DNA from: Microcebus murinus
Lineage: Eukaryota; Chordata; Mammalia; Primates; Cheirogaleidae
DNA: 64,000 bases
Direction: 5' to 3'
Assembly: GCF_040939455.1 (NCBI RefSeq)
Contig: NC_134119.1
Coordinates: 17,038,501 to 17,102,500 of the forward strand
This document shows, in pieces, positions 35,186 through 51,200 of this stretch (position 1 is the first letter of the stretch; the number at the start of each line of letters is the position of its first letter). A model generated the notes under the pieces. That model searched no databases. It was not told the DNA's origin and saw only the letters and a list, made by a program, of their open reading frames with translations. Made by a program: the position numbers and the translations under genes.

Positions 35186-37256
35186 GCAGATTCTGGGAAA
35201 GTTACCTGCTCAGATCCTCTACAACTTAAAGAAAAGTCGGTGTGTACAACTCCTTGGCAAATTCTTGGTAGAAATAGAGCATCCTTTCACAAAAGAATCT
35301 AAAGGAAGCTTAAAAGTAAACAATATCATAACTATAAAAAACAGTATATAAAAAATAAAATGAATAGCTATCTATTCTTTGAAAAAAATAAAAATAAATT
35401 TGCCAAAATATAATTGTATTTTGTTTTTGAAGGGTGAGATTTAACAGTGAAAAATCAGTGTTAGTCAATGGAATTAAGTTTAAATGAAATGGAAAGCCAC
35501 ACATAAAGCAAAGAAATACAAATAAGCTATAAAGTTTGCTGCTATGAAGATTCTTAATTTTGCTAAATAATTACCAAAGTTATGCACACTAAAGTTCACA
35601 ATTTTGGACATGAAGTTGTAAATGTTCGTAAACTCTCAAAAGAGTTTCATTTTGCCTTCTTTGAGCAATACTTGATCAAGAAAAGGTTACTTTTCTATTA
35701 AAGAATAATATTGAAGCAATATAGGCCAATAATTATTTACCTATTTACCTGTCAAAGTGACAATAAGTCATATGTTAAAATATGTGAACTTCAAATTAGG
35801 GAAGAACAAAATATACTGTAAAATATTTCTATGAATTCTGAGCAAAGTGTGGCTTAATTTATGAATAGTCATCTTAAAATTAAGCATATATATAAATTCC
35901 AAAAGGCCAGAAAGATGGGAAACACTGAGTGATTAATCAATAAGTTCCTTGCTGTGGCTTCTTTTTTAAAATGCCAATATATTTCACTTTAGGAAACCCT
36001 GTATTTTCCTTCAATTCTGTGCTGCTAATAATTAATTCATTTTGCTTACACGGCAGCCAGCATCAAATCATGGTCTCCATTTCTTGGTAATAGATTCTGC
36101 CACAGGCAATATGCTATGCCATAACCTCAATTACAACTTACAAAGGAGAAGACTGCACTTATTTTCTGCTGGAGCTGCTATTTTGTCTTAAATGAAATTT
36201 TGTATCGGTGATGGGGAGCACCATTGTAATGGGAACTAGTGGGCCCCAAACTATATTGAGTGTATGTAAAAATTCATTTCAACTCAGGATCGAAGAATGA
36301 AAAATCCATTGACATTAAACGGATGGTGAAAGATGACTAATAAAAAAATTCAATTATAGTAGAATAACAGTGGTAGGCACAATTCTAATATTATCATTAA
36401 AAGTGAGAAACTCTAACCCAAAAAATCTTTGTACAGATTCTAACAAACTGTAACATTAGTTATTTCTTTTGAAATCACCAGGGGAATGTGTATAGTAAGA
36501 GAAAAATAAAGAAACAGAGATACAGAGATAGAGACAGAGATACTCATTTGTAATACAAATTTACAAGGATATCAGATGGAACAATTATTATTTTGTCTCA
36601 TCATTATTTACTTTATAAAAATATGAATATTCCATGTCTTTTTAATATAAAAATTATTATAATTTACATCTATATTAACACTCGGAATGTGTTATATGTA
36701 TGAGTCCAAATTAAAAGACATAGTACATGTGGCTGAATGTGCAAGCACATATGTTACTGGTGTGTGTTAAGGAAAGCAATGGTTTTAATTCTTCTGAACT
36801 TCCTTCTGAAGTTATATAGCACAACAGAATATTTAACAATGACTACACAGTGCCACGGATCTTTAAATCTTCCCTTAAGAAAAGTATTTAACTATAAATG
36901 GGACACTCAATTACAGTAATGATGATGTCCGGAAGCATGTGACAACCATATCCAAGTCTTTTCCACTTCAATTTTTACCTCAGAATTCTCCCACTAGTGA
37001 CCTGGATTCCTGTCTTCTATGGTTTGAAAGCATTTTGCCCAGTAAAGGCAAATGCTAATAGGATCATGTACTAAAAGGAAACTCAGGGACATGCTATCTC
37101 AGGCTTCATCTGTAGGTACATCACTCAGTTCAGAGTATGTGACATCATGGTTGATGATGGGCTGAGATGCCCTTGTTAACCACTCATAAGCTCCGTAATT
37201 TGATAAAGACATATACAATTAATTCTGTTCCATTCTGATGTTTCCGGGACTTAATT
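35186..37256. other. unique DNA, possible conserved noncoding block
   Basis: No gene or transposon recognised. 36000-36330 is balanced in composition with a TAATAATTAATTCATTTTGC core and could be a conserved noncoding element. The remainder is AT-rich. Confidence 0.4.
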
Positions 37257-37559
37257 TTTTTTGTTTGTTTTTTTTTGAGATAGAGTCTTGTTCTGTTGCC
37301 CTGGCTGGAATGCAGTGGCATCATCATAGCTCATGGCAACCTTAAACTCCTGAGCTCAAGTAATCCTCCTGCTTCAGCCTCCTGAGTAGCTGGGACTACA
37401 GGTGTGTGCCCACCATGCCTCGTTAGTTTTTCTATTTTTAGTAGAAATGGGGTCTCGCTCTTGATCAGGCTGGTCTGGAACTCCAGACCTCAAACGATCC
37501 TCCCACCTCGGCCTCCCAGGGTACTAGGATACAGGCGTGTGCCACCATGCCCAGTCCTA
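37257..37559 (-). mobile_element. dimeric Alu, minus strand
   Basis: A T-rich start (reverse poly(A)), then GAGATAGAGTCTTGTTCTG, TCATAGCTCATGGCAACCTT, CTGAGTAGCTGGGACTACAG, the TTTTTCTATTTTTAGTAGAA linker, the second arm with AGGCTGGTCTGGAACTCC and the end GTGCCACCATGCCCAGTC. Flanks GACTTAATT (left) and GAACTTAATT (right) look like a target-site duplication of about 9 bases. Confidence 0.92.
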
Positions 37560-41929
<4,370 letters not shown>

Positions 41930-43030
41930 ATTCACTCATTTATTCATCTCTTAACAAATGCCTACTGAGTGCTCTTACGCTACTGGCAATAGATGTTGGC
42001 AATACAAGGTGAGCAAAAACAGGCACCATCCAGGTCCTCATGGAATTTATACTCTACAGTTAGAAACAAACATTAATCAAATATCCTTCATAGCACTTAT
42101 CACAGTGTGTGGATAAAAAGCTACAGCTATAAATGCGTGAAGGAAAGGTAGCCAGTGCTGCAAAGGGATGGGGCTGAACCTGGGGTTTGAGGAAGTATCA
42201 TTTGAGTAGGAATCACAAGCACAAGTAAGCATTTACTAGCCAAGGAAGAAGGGAGAGGGAGAGGATCCTCTGCAGATGGCACAGCAGGCACTAAGGCTGT
42301 AGGGTGAAGAAGCTTGGCATGGCCAGGAAAGAAAAGGCCAGTTGCACCTGGAACACAGAGTGAGAGAGAGCGAGGGCGAGGGCGAGGGCCAGGGCCAGGG
42401 CGAGGGCCAGGGCCAGGGCGAGGGCGAGGGCAAGGGCGCGAGAGCGAGAGCAGGGCAGAGTGCTACAAAGTGAGGCAGGAGAGAACTGCAGGAGCTAGAT
42501 CATGAAAGCTTGGTAGACCTGGTTAAGGATTTTGGTCATTATCATAAAGACAATGGCAGGGCATTCAAGGGTATTAAACAGAGGAATGATATCCTCAGAT
42601 TTGGATTTTGAAAACAGCATTGTGCTTGCAGTCTGGAGAATGGGTTGAAGGAAATGTATGGAGACCATTTAGAAGGATATTGCAGCAGTCTACATGAGTG
42701 GGACTACAGCAGTTAGAGCTGGGAAGGTGACATGACAATGAATATGGAGAGAAGTAGGTGGAAGAGGTAATATGGACCGACGATGGTAATGGATTGGTTA
42801 TGGGAGTAAGGGAGAGTGAGGGCTAAGGTTTTGGCCTGAACTCCTTGATGATAGAATGCACTGCGATAAGAAACAATGGAAGAGGAAGAGTCTTGTGGAG
42901 AAAGACTGTGAGTTTGTCCCAGGCTTCTTGGATCTGAGAAAGCTAAGAGAAAATGTGGAGCAAAGTGTGGTCTATATGGAACTTGAGACACGTTTGCAAG
43001 GCATACACCTGGGGTTTGCTGAGACAAGGC
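41930..43030 (-). mobile_element. L2 LINE 3' region, antisense
   Basis: About 1.1 kb in antisense L2 order: CATTCACTCATTTATTCATC (L2 end), AATGCCTACTGAGTGCTC, TCCTCATGGAATTTATACTC, AGATCATGAAAGCTTGGTAG, AGGATATTGCAGCAGTCTAC and TGGATTGGTTATGGGAG with CTTTTGGCCTGAACTCC-type text. A hexamer minisatellite (42371-42436) interrupts it. The frame 42713-43027 on the minus strand is inside the L2 3' UTR and is not ORF2. Confidence 0.8.
42371..42436 (+). repeat. hexanucleotide minisatellite (CSAGGG)11
   Basis: Eleven six-base units in register: CGAGGG x3, CCAGGG x2, CGAGGG, CCAGGG x2, CGAGGG x2, CAAGGG. It continues as degenerate GAGAGCGAG on both sides. It is CpG-rich in an AT-rich window and each unit has a GGG run, so it meets the usual G-quadruplex pattern. 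It has grown out of the GGAGAG-rich part of the antisense L2. The short ORFs across it (Pro/Ser- or Gly/Arg-rich) are products of the repeat. Confidence 0.95.
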
Positions 43031-43929
43031 AACACTACTGGGATGTCCCTTCGAAAAATTTAAAACTGGATTTAAAATAAATAAAAGTTTACAAATTCAG
43101 TAAAGCTTTTACATAAACATATAAATTAAAGATATGTGCATATATCAGCACTTCATGCAGTAAAGCAAAACTCTGTATGTGACAATATGAAGGGAGCATT
43201 TCTGCATTTACAATTCAGTATTCCAAGTATATAGTTGGATAGCAATGTATTTTGCCATCAAAAACAAAAAAATAGAGCACAGTTAAGAAAAAAACAAATG
43301 CTATGCTCTCATAAACTAAAATAACAGCAGACAAATTCAGTTTGCCCTCCTATAAGGAAATAATTCAATAACATCCACAGACATTATATTTTTTGCTATA
43401 GAGTATCCTTGAATAAGTAAATTTTATTTCACTTTTTAGTTCAAGTAATTTATATTGACATTGAATAAAAATGAAACTGTTTTATAAAAAAAATTACTCT
43501 AACATTCTAAAAAGAATCTGGTTATTCAGATGAAACAGTTCTTATTTTTCCTACACTGTTTACTACTAGTTTTCCCAGTCTGGTTGCACTAAAATAATTC
43601 TTGGTCATCATTTTCAGTGAGTGTCCTACAGAGAAAAAGCCGAAGAGATTAAACAGGAGGATAGCATTCTTGTTACCACGCTGGATCAATTTCCAGTTAT
43701 GGATTCCAATCAAGAGGAGATAGAAAACCTTTCAGAGCCACTTACATCAAATATTATCCCCTAATTGAAAATGTAATAAGTCAGCAGACAGTTCTTCCTC
43801 AGACTTGACAAAAATTGTGGTGATTATTATTCCTTCCTATCAACCACCTGAGGCTCATAAAAACCTGAATATATATAGGCTCATAAAGCTTCATATGATA
43901 TGAAACTGTTCATGTCAAGGTCAATGTAC
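43031..43929. other. unique AT-rich DNA between two L2 copies
   Basis: No gene or named repeat recognised. A-rich runs occur at 43260-43305. Confidence 0.5.
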
Positions 43930-45135
43930 ACCTCCACGTGTCCAAATCCAATGGACACTGCTATCTCTTGATCTGCTTGGACTTTCTGCAAGCTCACTTG
44001 GCTCCTACAATATACACTCAGCTCCTTTATTCATGCAACACTCTTCTCTCTGTTTTCATAAGGATTTGCTCCTGCTCTCCCTCCTACCTTCAAGCTGCAT
44101 TTAGTTGTTCCTCCTATTATCGCCATCTTTGAAATGTTGGATGTTGTCTTTACCTATGCACATTATCTCCCTAGTGATTACATCTGGGCACGTGGCTTTC
44201 TATTCCACACGATGATTTAAAAAAAAACATAAACAAAAATAAAACTATTAATTTCTATCACTGGCCTTGACTTCTGCTGCCTATCTGATATCTACTCTTC
44301 AATATCTCACAGGTGTTTCATCCTATGGGTCTAAAACGGGATTTACTTTTCTTCCATCCTTCTAAATGTCCATTCCCCTTTTTGTTTCCACCAGATCCAT
44401 AATGGCATCAACACCCACTTGTTATTTAATCTAATCTATAGGAAGAATTCTTAATTCCTTCTCCCACTCCCATCCCTCCCACCCACCCTCATATCCAGTT
44501 TATTGGCTAGTCCATCAGGGTTCACTTCCAAAGTGTATCTCAAACCATCATCTTCATCTACTCTAAACTCTAGAACCCATTCTCTGTAGTCACCAGAGTG
44601 ACCTTTAAAACTATAAATCAGCTTTCATGACTGCCATATTTGAAACATTCTATGGTTTCTTATTTTCGTAGGAATAATATCCTAACTGTTTACTGAGCCC
44701 TACTAGGTCCTTCACAGTCTGGGCCCTCCTACCTTTTCAAACTTATTCCCTTCTCTTCTCACTGTGCATTAGCTGCAATAGCTTCTGTAGTGGTACCTAG
44801 AAAATGTCAAGTTGTTTTCTACGTAAGGGGTGTTGTCCTTGCCATTTCCTTTGCCTTTCCCATGGCTACCTCCTTCTTTTTCATCCTTCAGGTCTCATCT
44901 CACATCTCACCTCTCCCAAAAGACTTTCATGACTACACACACAAACATATTCTCAAAACTAACCCAGTTTTCCCCCTTTTCTAGCATTTTCACATTGTTT
45001 CTGTGTTTACTTGCTCACTATTTTTCTACTTGTCTCCACTAGAAGATGTGCTTCCAACATGTCAGGACCTTGCTGGTCTTTTTTTCTCTGATTCCTCTGT
45101 GCCTGGCACTTACAAGACCTAAATAAATTGGAATG
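43930..45135 (+). mobile_element. long L2 LINE copy, sense
   Basis: About 1.2 kb in sense L2 order: TTGGATGTTGTCTTTACC, CCAGAGTGACCTTTAAAAC, CATTCTATGGTTTCTTATTT, TCCTTCACAGTCTGGGCCCT, CCTTCAGGTCTCATCTCACA, ACTAGAAGATGTGCTTCCAA, CTGTGCCTGGCACTTACAAG and the end ACCTAAATAAATTGGAATG. A short A-rich insertion lies near 44220-44250. It is head-to-head (divergent) with the antisense L2 at 41930-43030. Confidence 0.8.
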
Positions 45136-45749
45136 CCCCACAGATTTTTTTTTAAATACTAGAAGTAACTATAAAACCTAGCATTAACTGTTATTCAACA
45201 AAATATAAACTTGTAAATACTTTACAAAAATTCATCTTCTGTTAATACATCTCCTTAAAGAGGTTATGTTGTCTTTTGACCATTTCAGGAAATATCTCTT
45301 ATTTAAGTTTCTTGGATGATTTTAGCAGTTAATAAATGTTTAACCTCATATAAAATTTCCTAATGATAATGGTCATATTTCTAACCCAATTTAACTGCAG
45401 AAGGATAACAAATTCATATTAATTATCATTTCAGTAAACGAGAAATATTTCCCACATTTTTGAACATTTGCCTTTTAAGAATTTTGAAAAAATAGCAAAA
45501 GTCCTCTATTGAGAAGGTAGACTTCAGATGATGCAGTAAGTAGGAAAAGTCCTATCTATTCTTTTCAAAAGAAGTTTAAAGCTGAAAATTGAACCACAAA
45601 TATTTACTTTCAACATTCAAATGGATTTGTGTCTCTTCAAAAGTGAACGTATGATAGTAGACTAAACCAAAGGAGGCAGTGAGCTCTCAAGCCATTTGGG
45701 TGCAGATTTTCATCCTGCAAATCAAGGCATGAAGTCATTCTGCTAACAC
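45136..45749. other. unique noncoding DNA
   Basis: AT-rich; nothing recognised. Confidence 0.5.
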
Positions 45750-46370
45750 AGACTGTGCCAGTTAGTAAGTCAGCTGTTGTTTCTCAGCCTGGCCCCATCC
45801 TTCTAAGTCCCAGCTCTGCGATGCTGCAGCTGAGACTGTGAAGCTACATCTATCTCTTCTTGACAGTGGCTCCCTGTTAGATCCAGCCATCAGAGCACTG
45901 GAAGGAAATTGGCAGCCAGGAAGAGAGAAGAAAGGACCTGCTCCTTCCTTTTTCACTCATTGTTACTATCAGAGTAGCCCTGGCCACAGCCCTGGCCTGC
46001 AGCAGCAGCAGTTGGCCTCAGTGTCTACTGTCTATTTTTTGGCATGCCCAGTACAAGTCTCATTGTACCTCAGAGGTACCAGCTCAGGAGGCCAGCTCTG
46101 CAGGGACCCTCCCGCAGCTTGTGAGCTATCCGCACCAGCTGGGTATAGGTCTAAGCCTAAATTTTGTGGAGTCCCTTCTTTGAGTTTCTGGGATCTGACA
46201 AATCTAACCTTTTAAATTTTCCCCCCATCCTTAGGATTGCTGTTAACACACAATTCTCTTTTTATTCTCTTTTTGACTTTGTAGCTGTCTAACAGGTATA
46301 TAATCAATTCCCCTTTCCAGCTGAAATAATGACTAAAGATTCCCATTTCCTGACTAGACCCTGGATAACA
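45750..46370 (+). mobile_element. LTR-like ancient repeat (MaLR/ERVL style)
   Basis: GACAGTGGCTCCCTGTTAGA, AGCACTGGAAGGAAATTGGC, GCAGCAGCAGCAGTTGGCC and the end TTCCCATTTCCTGACTAGAC with CCTGGATAACA are typical of an old LTR ending in 'tttcctgactggaccctgactaatac'. The 125-codon frame 45838-46215 lies inside and has no domain. Family not fixed. Confidence 0.45.
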
Positions 46371-46594
46371 GAGAACAAGAGAGGGAATGTAACCTATGTT
46401 GAACTGAAAAGAGAAATGAGCCAGAAAATATGAAGTATCAGTGTATTTTATGAATAAGTTGGAGGGCTTTTTTTTATGTTAGGCATCTCATAAATTGTAC
46501 CAACAAATGTAAACTATTTTGAGGACACAGGCTGGTTCTTATTGATACCATGATGCTGAGAACCATTATTTATTCTGTCACTATGCTTTCATTG

Positions 46595-46805
46595 AGTGCT
46601 GTGTGAGGTACATAAAATGTTTAAATTATAATTCACACAATAACCTAATACAAGAGGTATATTTCCATTTTACGTACACACACGCATAAAGAGAAGATAG
46701 AGTAGATGATAAAACCCAAGGTTACACAGCTAATAAATAACTAAAATTTCAACCCCTGTCTTTAGGACTCCAGTGTTCTCATTTTCCATTAGACCAGGCT
46801 GCCGT
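46595..46805 (-). mobile_element. MIR SINE, antisense
   Basis: TTCATTGAGTGCTGTGTGAG, CACACAATAACCTAATACAA, AAACCCAAGGTTACACAGCT and GACTCCAGTGTTCTCATTTT follow antisense MIR to its 5' end near AGACCAGGCTGCC. Confidence 0.75.
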
Positions 46806-47869
46806 CTCTTATTGGTAATTGTACTTTGTTATTGTTCTCTCTTATTTATATTAAATGCCTTTGTATTCCTTTCCACAAATAAGATAGAAAATGTATAAAT
46901 AAGTGCTCAGTAAATGCTTGTTGAGTAGATGACTGAATAAACAAACAGAAACTTTCTGAAAACTAAGATGACTTTTATTTGGTAGCTATTTGATATTGGC
47001 ATTCGTAAATAAAATTGCGAACATTTCTGTTGCAAAGGTAACACAGCTTTGTGGCTACAATTCAGTGATAGTACCATTCTAATAAATAAAGGGCCCATCT
47101 GCTGACTAGGATAACACTGGGGAGGGGGGAACAAACTGAATCAACTTGATAAATGGAATTTCCAATACGGTGATAAATTCAGGATGTTACACTAACTCAG
47201 AGGAAGGGACTTTCAGTGTTCAAGGTGACAGCCAGGCCCTCATTGCACACTGTGTAATCAAAGTGTCTTGAGGTGCAGGTGCTTTGCCCTAATGACTCTA
47301 TAGAGCTGTGATAGCAGTTGAGAAAATCTGTTTTATGTGATCTGATTCTTTCTTTTGACAGAAAAGCTTCCTTTTGTGAACAAGAGGGTTTTGGAACATC
47401 ACCAAATGATTTTTCATACCCAGATTAAAAGCTTTAATCTTGAAGACTGTTCCTAACTAGTATTCAGCCTGAAATAATGAATGCAATTAGAATCTTAAAG
47501 AACAGAAATAACCTGGCACTGACACTGCAATGTGGAGGTATGTTTATTTATTATAGTTGAATAGAAGAGAGAAATGGATGTAGGAGAAAAATAATATATT
47601 TGGTATTAAAATATGTGTGTGTTCACAAATAGTACTGAACAATTCAGAGCTAATCCAATGGTCTATATTCACAACTGATACCTAACAATTTACTGCTAAT
47701 CCAATATTCTACTGGTTGCATGCAAAGAGAAACACTGCATTCCATAATAATAAATAATTTCATAAATTAAATATCAAAGCATGTGATACATGATATGATA
47801 CAAGTCATATGATGCAGCTTCCATGAAAAAAAACCTTCAAGTGCTTTGGGATAAAAATATTAATTCTAG
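46806..47869. other. unique DNA, possible conserved block
   Basis: 46895-46940 (TAAGTGCTCAGTAAATGCTTG with TTGAGTAGATGACTGAATAA, read in parts) looks like an isolated L2/MIR 3' end. 47150-47480 is balanced unique sequence without repeats and could be conserved noncoding DNA. Confidence 0.4.
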
Positions 47870-48235
47870 GCCGGGCATAGTGGCTCACGCCTGTAATCCT
47901 AGCACTCTGGGAGGCCGAGGAGAGTGGATCCTTTGAGCTCAGGATTTCGAGATCAGCTTGAGCAAGAGCGAGACCCTGTCTCTACTAAAAATAAAATGCA
48001 ATTAGCAAGACAACTAAAAGTATATAGGAAAAATTAGCTGGGCATGTTGGCGTATGCCTGTAGTCCCAGCTACTCCGGAGGCTGAGGCAGAAGGATTGCT
48101 TGAGCCTAGGAGTTTGAGGTTGCTGTGAGCTAGGCTGACACCATGGCCCTCTAACCTGGGCAACAGAGTGAGACTCTGTCTCAAAAAATAAAATAAAATA
48201 AAATAAAATAAAATAAAATAAAATAAAATAATAAT
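47870..48235 (+). mobile_element. full-length lemur-type Alu with perfect target duplication
   Basis: Starts GGCCGGGCATAGTGGCTCAC (Pol III box A region), has GGATTTCGAGATCAGC (box B region), a linker with ACTAAAAGTATATAGGAAAA, the right arm with GTTGCTGTGAGCTAGGCTGA and the end GAGTGAGACTCTGTCTC. The tail is an (AAAAT)n microsatellite (about 48186-48230). A perfect 14-bp target duplication, AATATTAATTCTAG, sits at 47856-47869 and 48236-48249. The right-arm motif is what I associate with strepsirrhine Alus. Best preserved SINE in the window. The minus-strand frame 48014-48322 is the usual antisense Alu ORF. Confidence 0.95.
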
Positions 48236-48249
48236 AATATTAATTCTAG

Positions 48250-51200
48250 ACATTATATAACTGTAAGGTAAAAAAATATTTTTAATGTTGGAGAAGATAG
48301 AATTTTTTATTGGGAATACCAAAAGATTTTACAAAATTTTTAACATCAACAGAGTACTGTAAATTATCATTAACATTTTTGAATTAGAGAATATACTAAC
48401 TTGAAATATTTAGTAAAAATGTAACTATATACAATATAAATGCATATATATATAAACAATATGTGAATGCCTTCATATTTATACATTGTTTATATACTCT
48501 TTGAAAGACCTTGATTATTATATTATACCAAATTTAGTCCATAGTCATATATATGAATATATTCAGTATAATATATATTGAATTTATGGGTTCTAGAGAC
48601 TCATAAAAATACACCCTGAGGAATGATGGAAATAATGAGCAGCTCCAAAGAGTCATTGATTCATGTCCCAGCTCATCTTTTCAGAATACTCAAAAGTTTA
48701 CAGTCATTTTGTCAATTTCCCTCACTTTACACATGAAGAAATTGATATCCAGAGAAAAAAATATATATCGACAAGACCACAGGTAAAATTAGGAGCAGTG
48801 ACATGTCTCTTGATACCCACTACTGTGTTTTTATCCCCCCATCCCATCCTCGGTCTTAGTTTTCTCAACTGGAAAATCGTAATAACTCCTGTGTAAAGCA
48901 TACATCTTTTGTAAGGATCCAAAAATGTTGTCCTTGTGAAAGCACTCCCTAAACCATGAAGCACTCTACAGATATAGGGATTGTGGGAGTACAGATGTGA
49001 TACACATCTTCAATCTTGCTTGCAGTACACACTGAGGCTAAAACTTTAAGCCCAAATATCTAGATGCATGAGTCAATGTACTGTGTTTAAACAGAAGTGG
49101 CTTCTCTCATTTATTAAATTGACATATTTGTGCTTTGTAGGACTAATTCACTTCTGTAATACCCCGGGCCAAAAAATATCTCTTGCATATGGCCATATCT
49201 GGGGTTTTACAGAGCTTATTTAAAAGGGAAAACCCAGTCTAGAGCAGACAGGGCTGCTGCCCTGCTTCATAGTCTTCTGGACCAGCTGAGTAAACCTGAG
49301 GGTGAGAACACCTTCTGGTTAATGTCCTGCCTTGAGCTCTTAGAGCTCTCTTTTTCTCTTCCTTCCTCTGGCATCCCCAGAGCTTGCACAGAAGTGCAAC
49401 CTAGAAGTCAACTGAGGAGATGCACAAAGGTGACTTAACACCCTTGGGGCAACTTCAACCAGTGGGGCGGATGAAAACATTATTCTGAATGTTTGTGATC
49501 TAAATTCCACTTACAAATTCACTCTGAAAATTGAACTATCTCTGCAAAAGACCATGGGGCAATTAGTTAACAGTGGCTGCTTTAAATTTTGGTCTTCGGG
49601 GTCTATTATTAATTACGTGAGCAAGGTAATGTGATGCATGACTGGTAGCTACATAAACACACAAAACACTGACCAGTACAATTATCACTAGCCTATACCA
49701 TTCACAGAAATTTAATTAATCCTTTAATTAATCCTTGAACCCTGCAACACCACGGGTCTCTGCTTTGGTGAAGGTTATTTGACTATGCCTACTGTGTGAA
49801 ATGATGTGTTCTTTTTTAAAACAGAGCAATGTCAATTGTGGCTCATAAGGTCAGCTTGGTTATAATCCCCTTTAGGGAAGTACCCCTGAAATATGACATA
49901 TAATCCTTCTCAGCAACTCCTTCCAACTTATACCTACTCAGAAAACTCACTACCTATACTTTGTGCTGGGCCTTGGAATGGCCTTTGGCCCAAAGTAGTA
50001 AAATTGCAGAAGGGCTGGAAAATGTGTATTATGAACCAAATTATCACCTGGTATTGATCGAGCGCACTGAAGGCTTTGGTGTGCTTGCAGTCTATAAAAC
50101 TGAACAAAAATAATTTTACCTGCATTTTTATTCCTAAACAAATAACAAGTGTATATGTAAAAGATGCACATAAAGGGAAAAGTGTTGCCAATTGAAATAA
50201 AGGGAAAAATGTTGGTTTTATTATTTATGTTAGATACGTTGTTTAGGTTTGTTTGAATATATGTATATGTGGATAAAAGCATGTTTTAGCATCCTAAGTA
50301 ATCATTTTAATATTTCTATTTTCTTCTAATAAAAATGCAATCTAAATTTCATTTTATATGGTTTTCTTTTCTATTTCAAATCACAGTTCTTTTTTTAAGT
50401 TTAAGCACTTTAAGTTTGATTTCTCATAATCATATTTATGCAATGTAAAGAAGGCAAATACAATTATATTCCTAATATAAATGAATCTGGATGGTTTATA
50501 AGTTTGCATTAGAATTTGCAGTGCCTGGTTAATCCACAGGATTCAGAGACATTTTTCCAGAGGTCAGGTTTTTGGTCCTTTTGGTGGCTGTCCTGGATTA
50601 AAAGAAAGGCTGCAAAATGATGTTATTTCTCTTTTATCCCCCAGAACACCTGTATCTAATTAAAGAAAAACATGGATCCTTTAATTAAAATTTAGTTTAA
50701 CCATATCATATACATATGGCAAATTTTTTATTGTACTTATTTTTTAAATTTCTTTTTCTAGCTGCATAATTATATGAGACCTTAATGCCATATAGTTTTT
50801 GATACAGGCCTTAATTTCTAATGGATGAATTAAAACAGTTTTTATGAAAATTTTAAATAGAAAACTTAATTAGAAAAAGAAAACATAGCAGGGATACATT
50901 TTAAAAATAACACTGTTTTGAGGTTTGCTGTTTTAAATACAGGCAAGTATAAAGAAGAATGCTCCAATATCTTGCCACTCAGATAAACCCTGTTAATATA
51001 TATTTTTAAAAATCAAACTACTTAAAAGTAGATAATCAGAATGCTCTCTTTCTTAACAGTCCTACTTATTAAAGAAATCTACTGTTAAAAGTTCTTGCAA
51101 ATACCACTTATCTCCAGGTGTTGCAGTAAGTCACCTGAATGTGTCTGCTCCTCCATCCATCTATCTACTTACTCATCCTTAAAAAAGAGGAATAATCCTA

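Noticed and set aside
34955..35193. 8-bp target-site duplication of the hAT element
   Set aside because: The left flank GTCTAGAT fits the hAT target preference, but the right flank GCAGATTC does not match it, so I do not claim a preserved duplication.
42236..42505. Pro/Ser-Trp and Gly/Arg-rich ORFs on opposite strands
   Set aside because: Products of the CSAGGG minisatellite.
45838..46215. 125-codon plus-strand ORF with a QQQQ run
   Set aside because: Lies inside an LTR-like repeat; the Gln run is a short GCA repeat common in that repeat.
48014..48322. 102-codon minus-strand ORF
   Set aside because: It is the common antisense Alu reading frame ([19 protein letters not shown] type) plus a run coded by the AAAAT tail.
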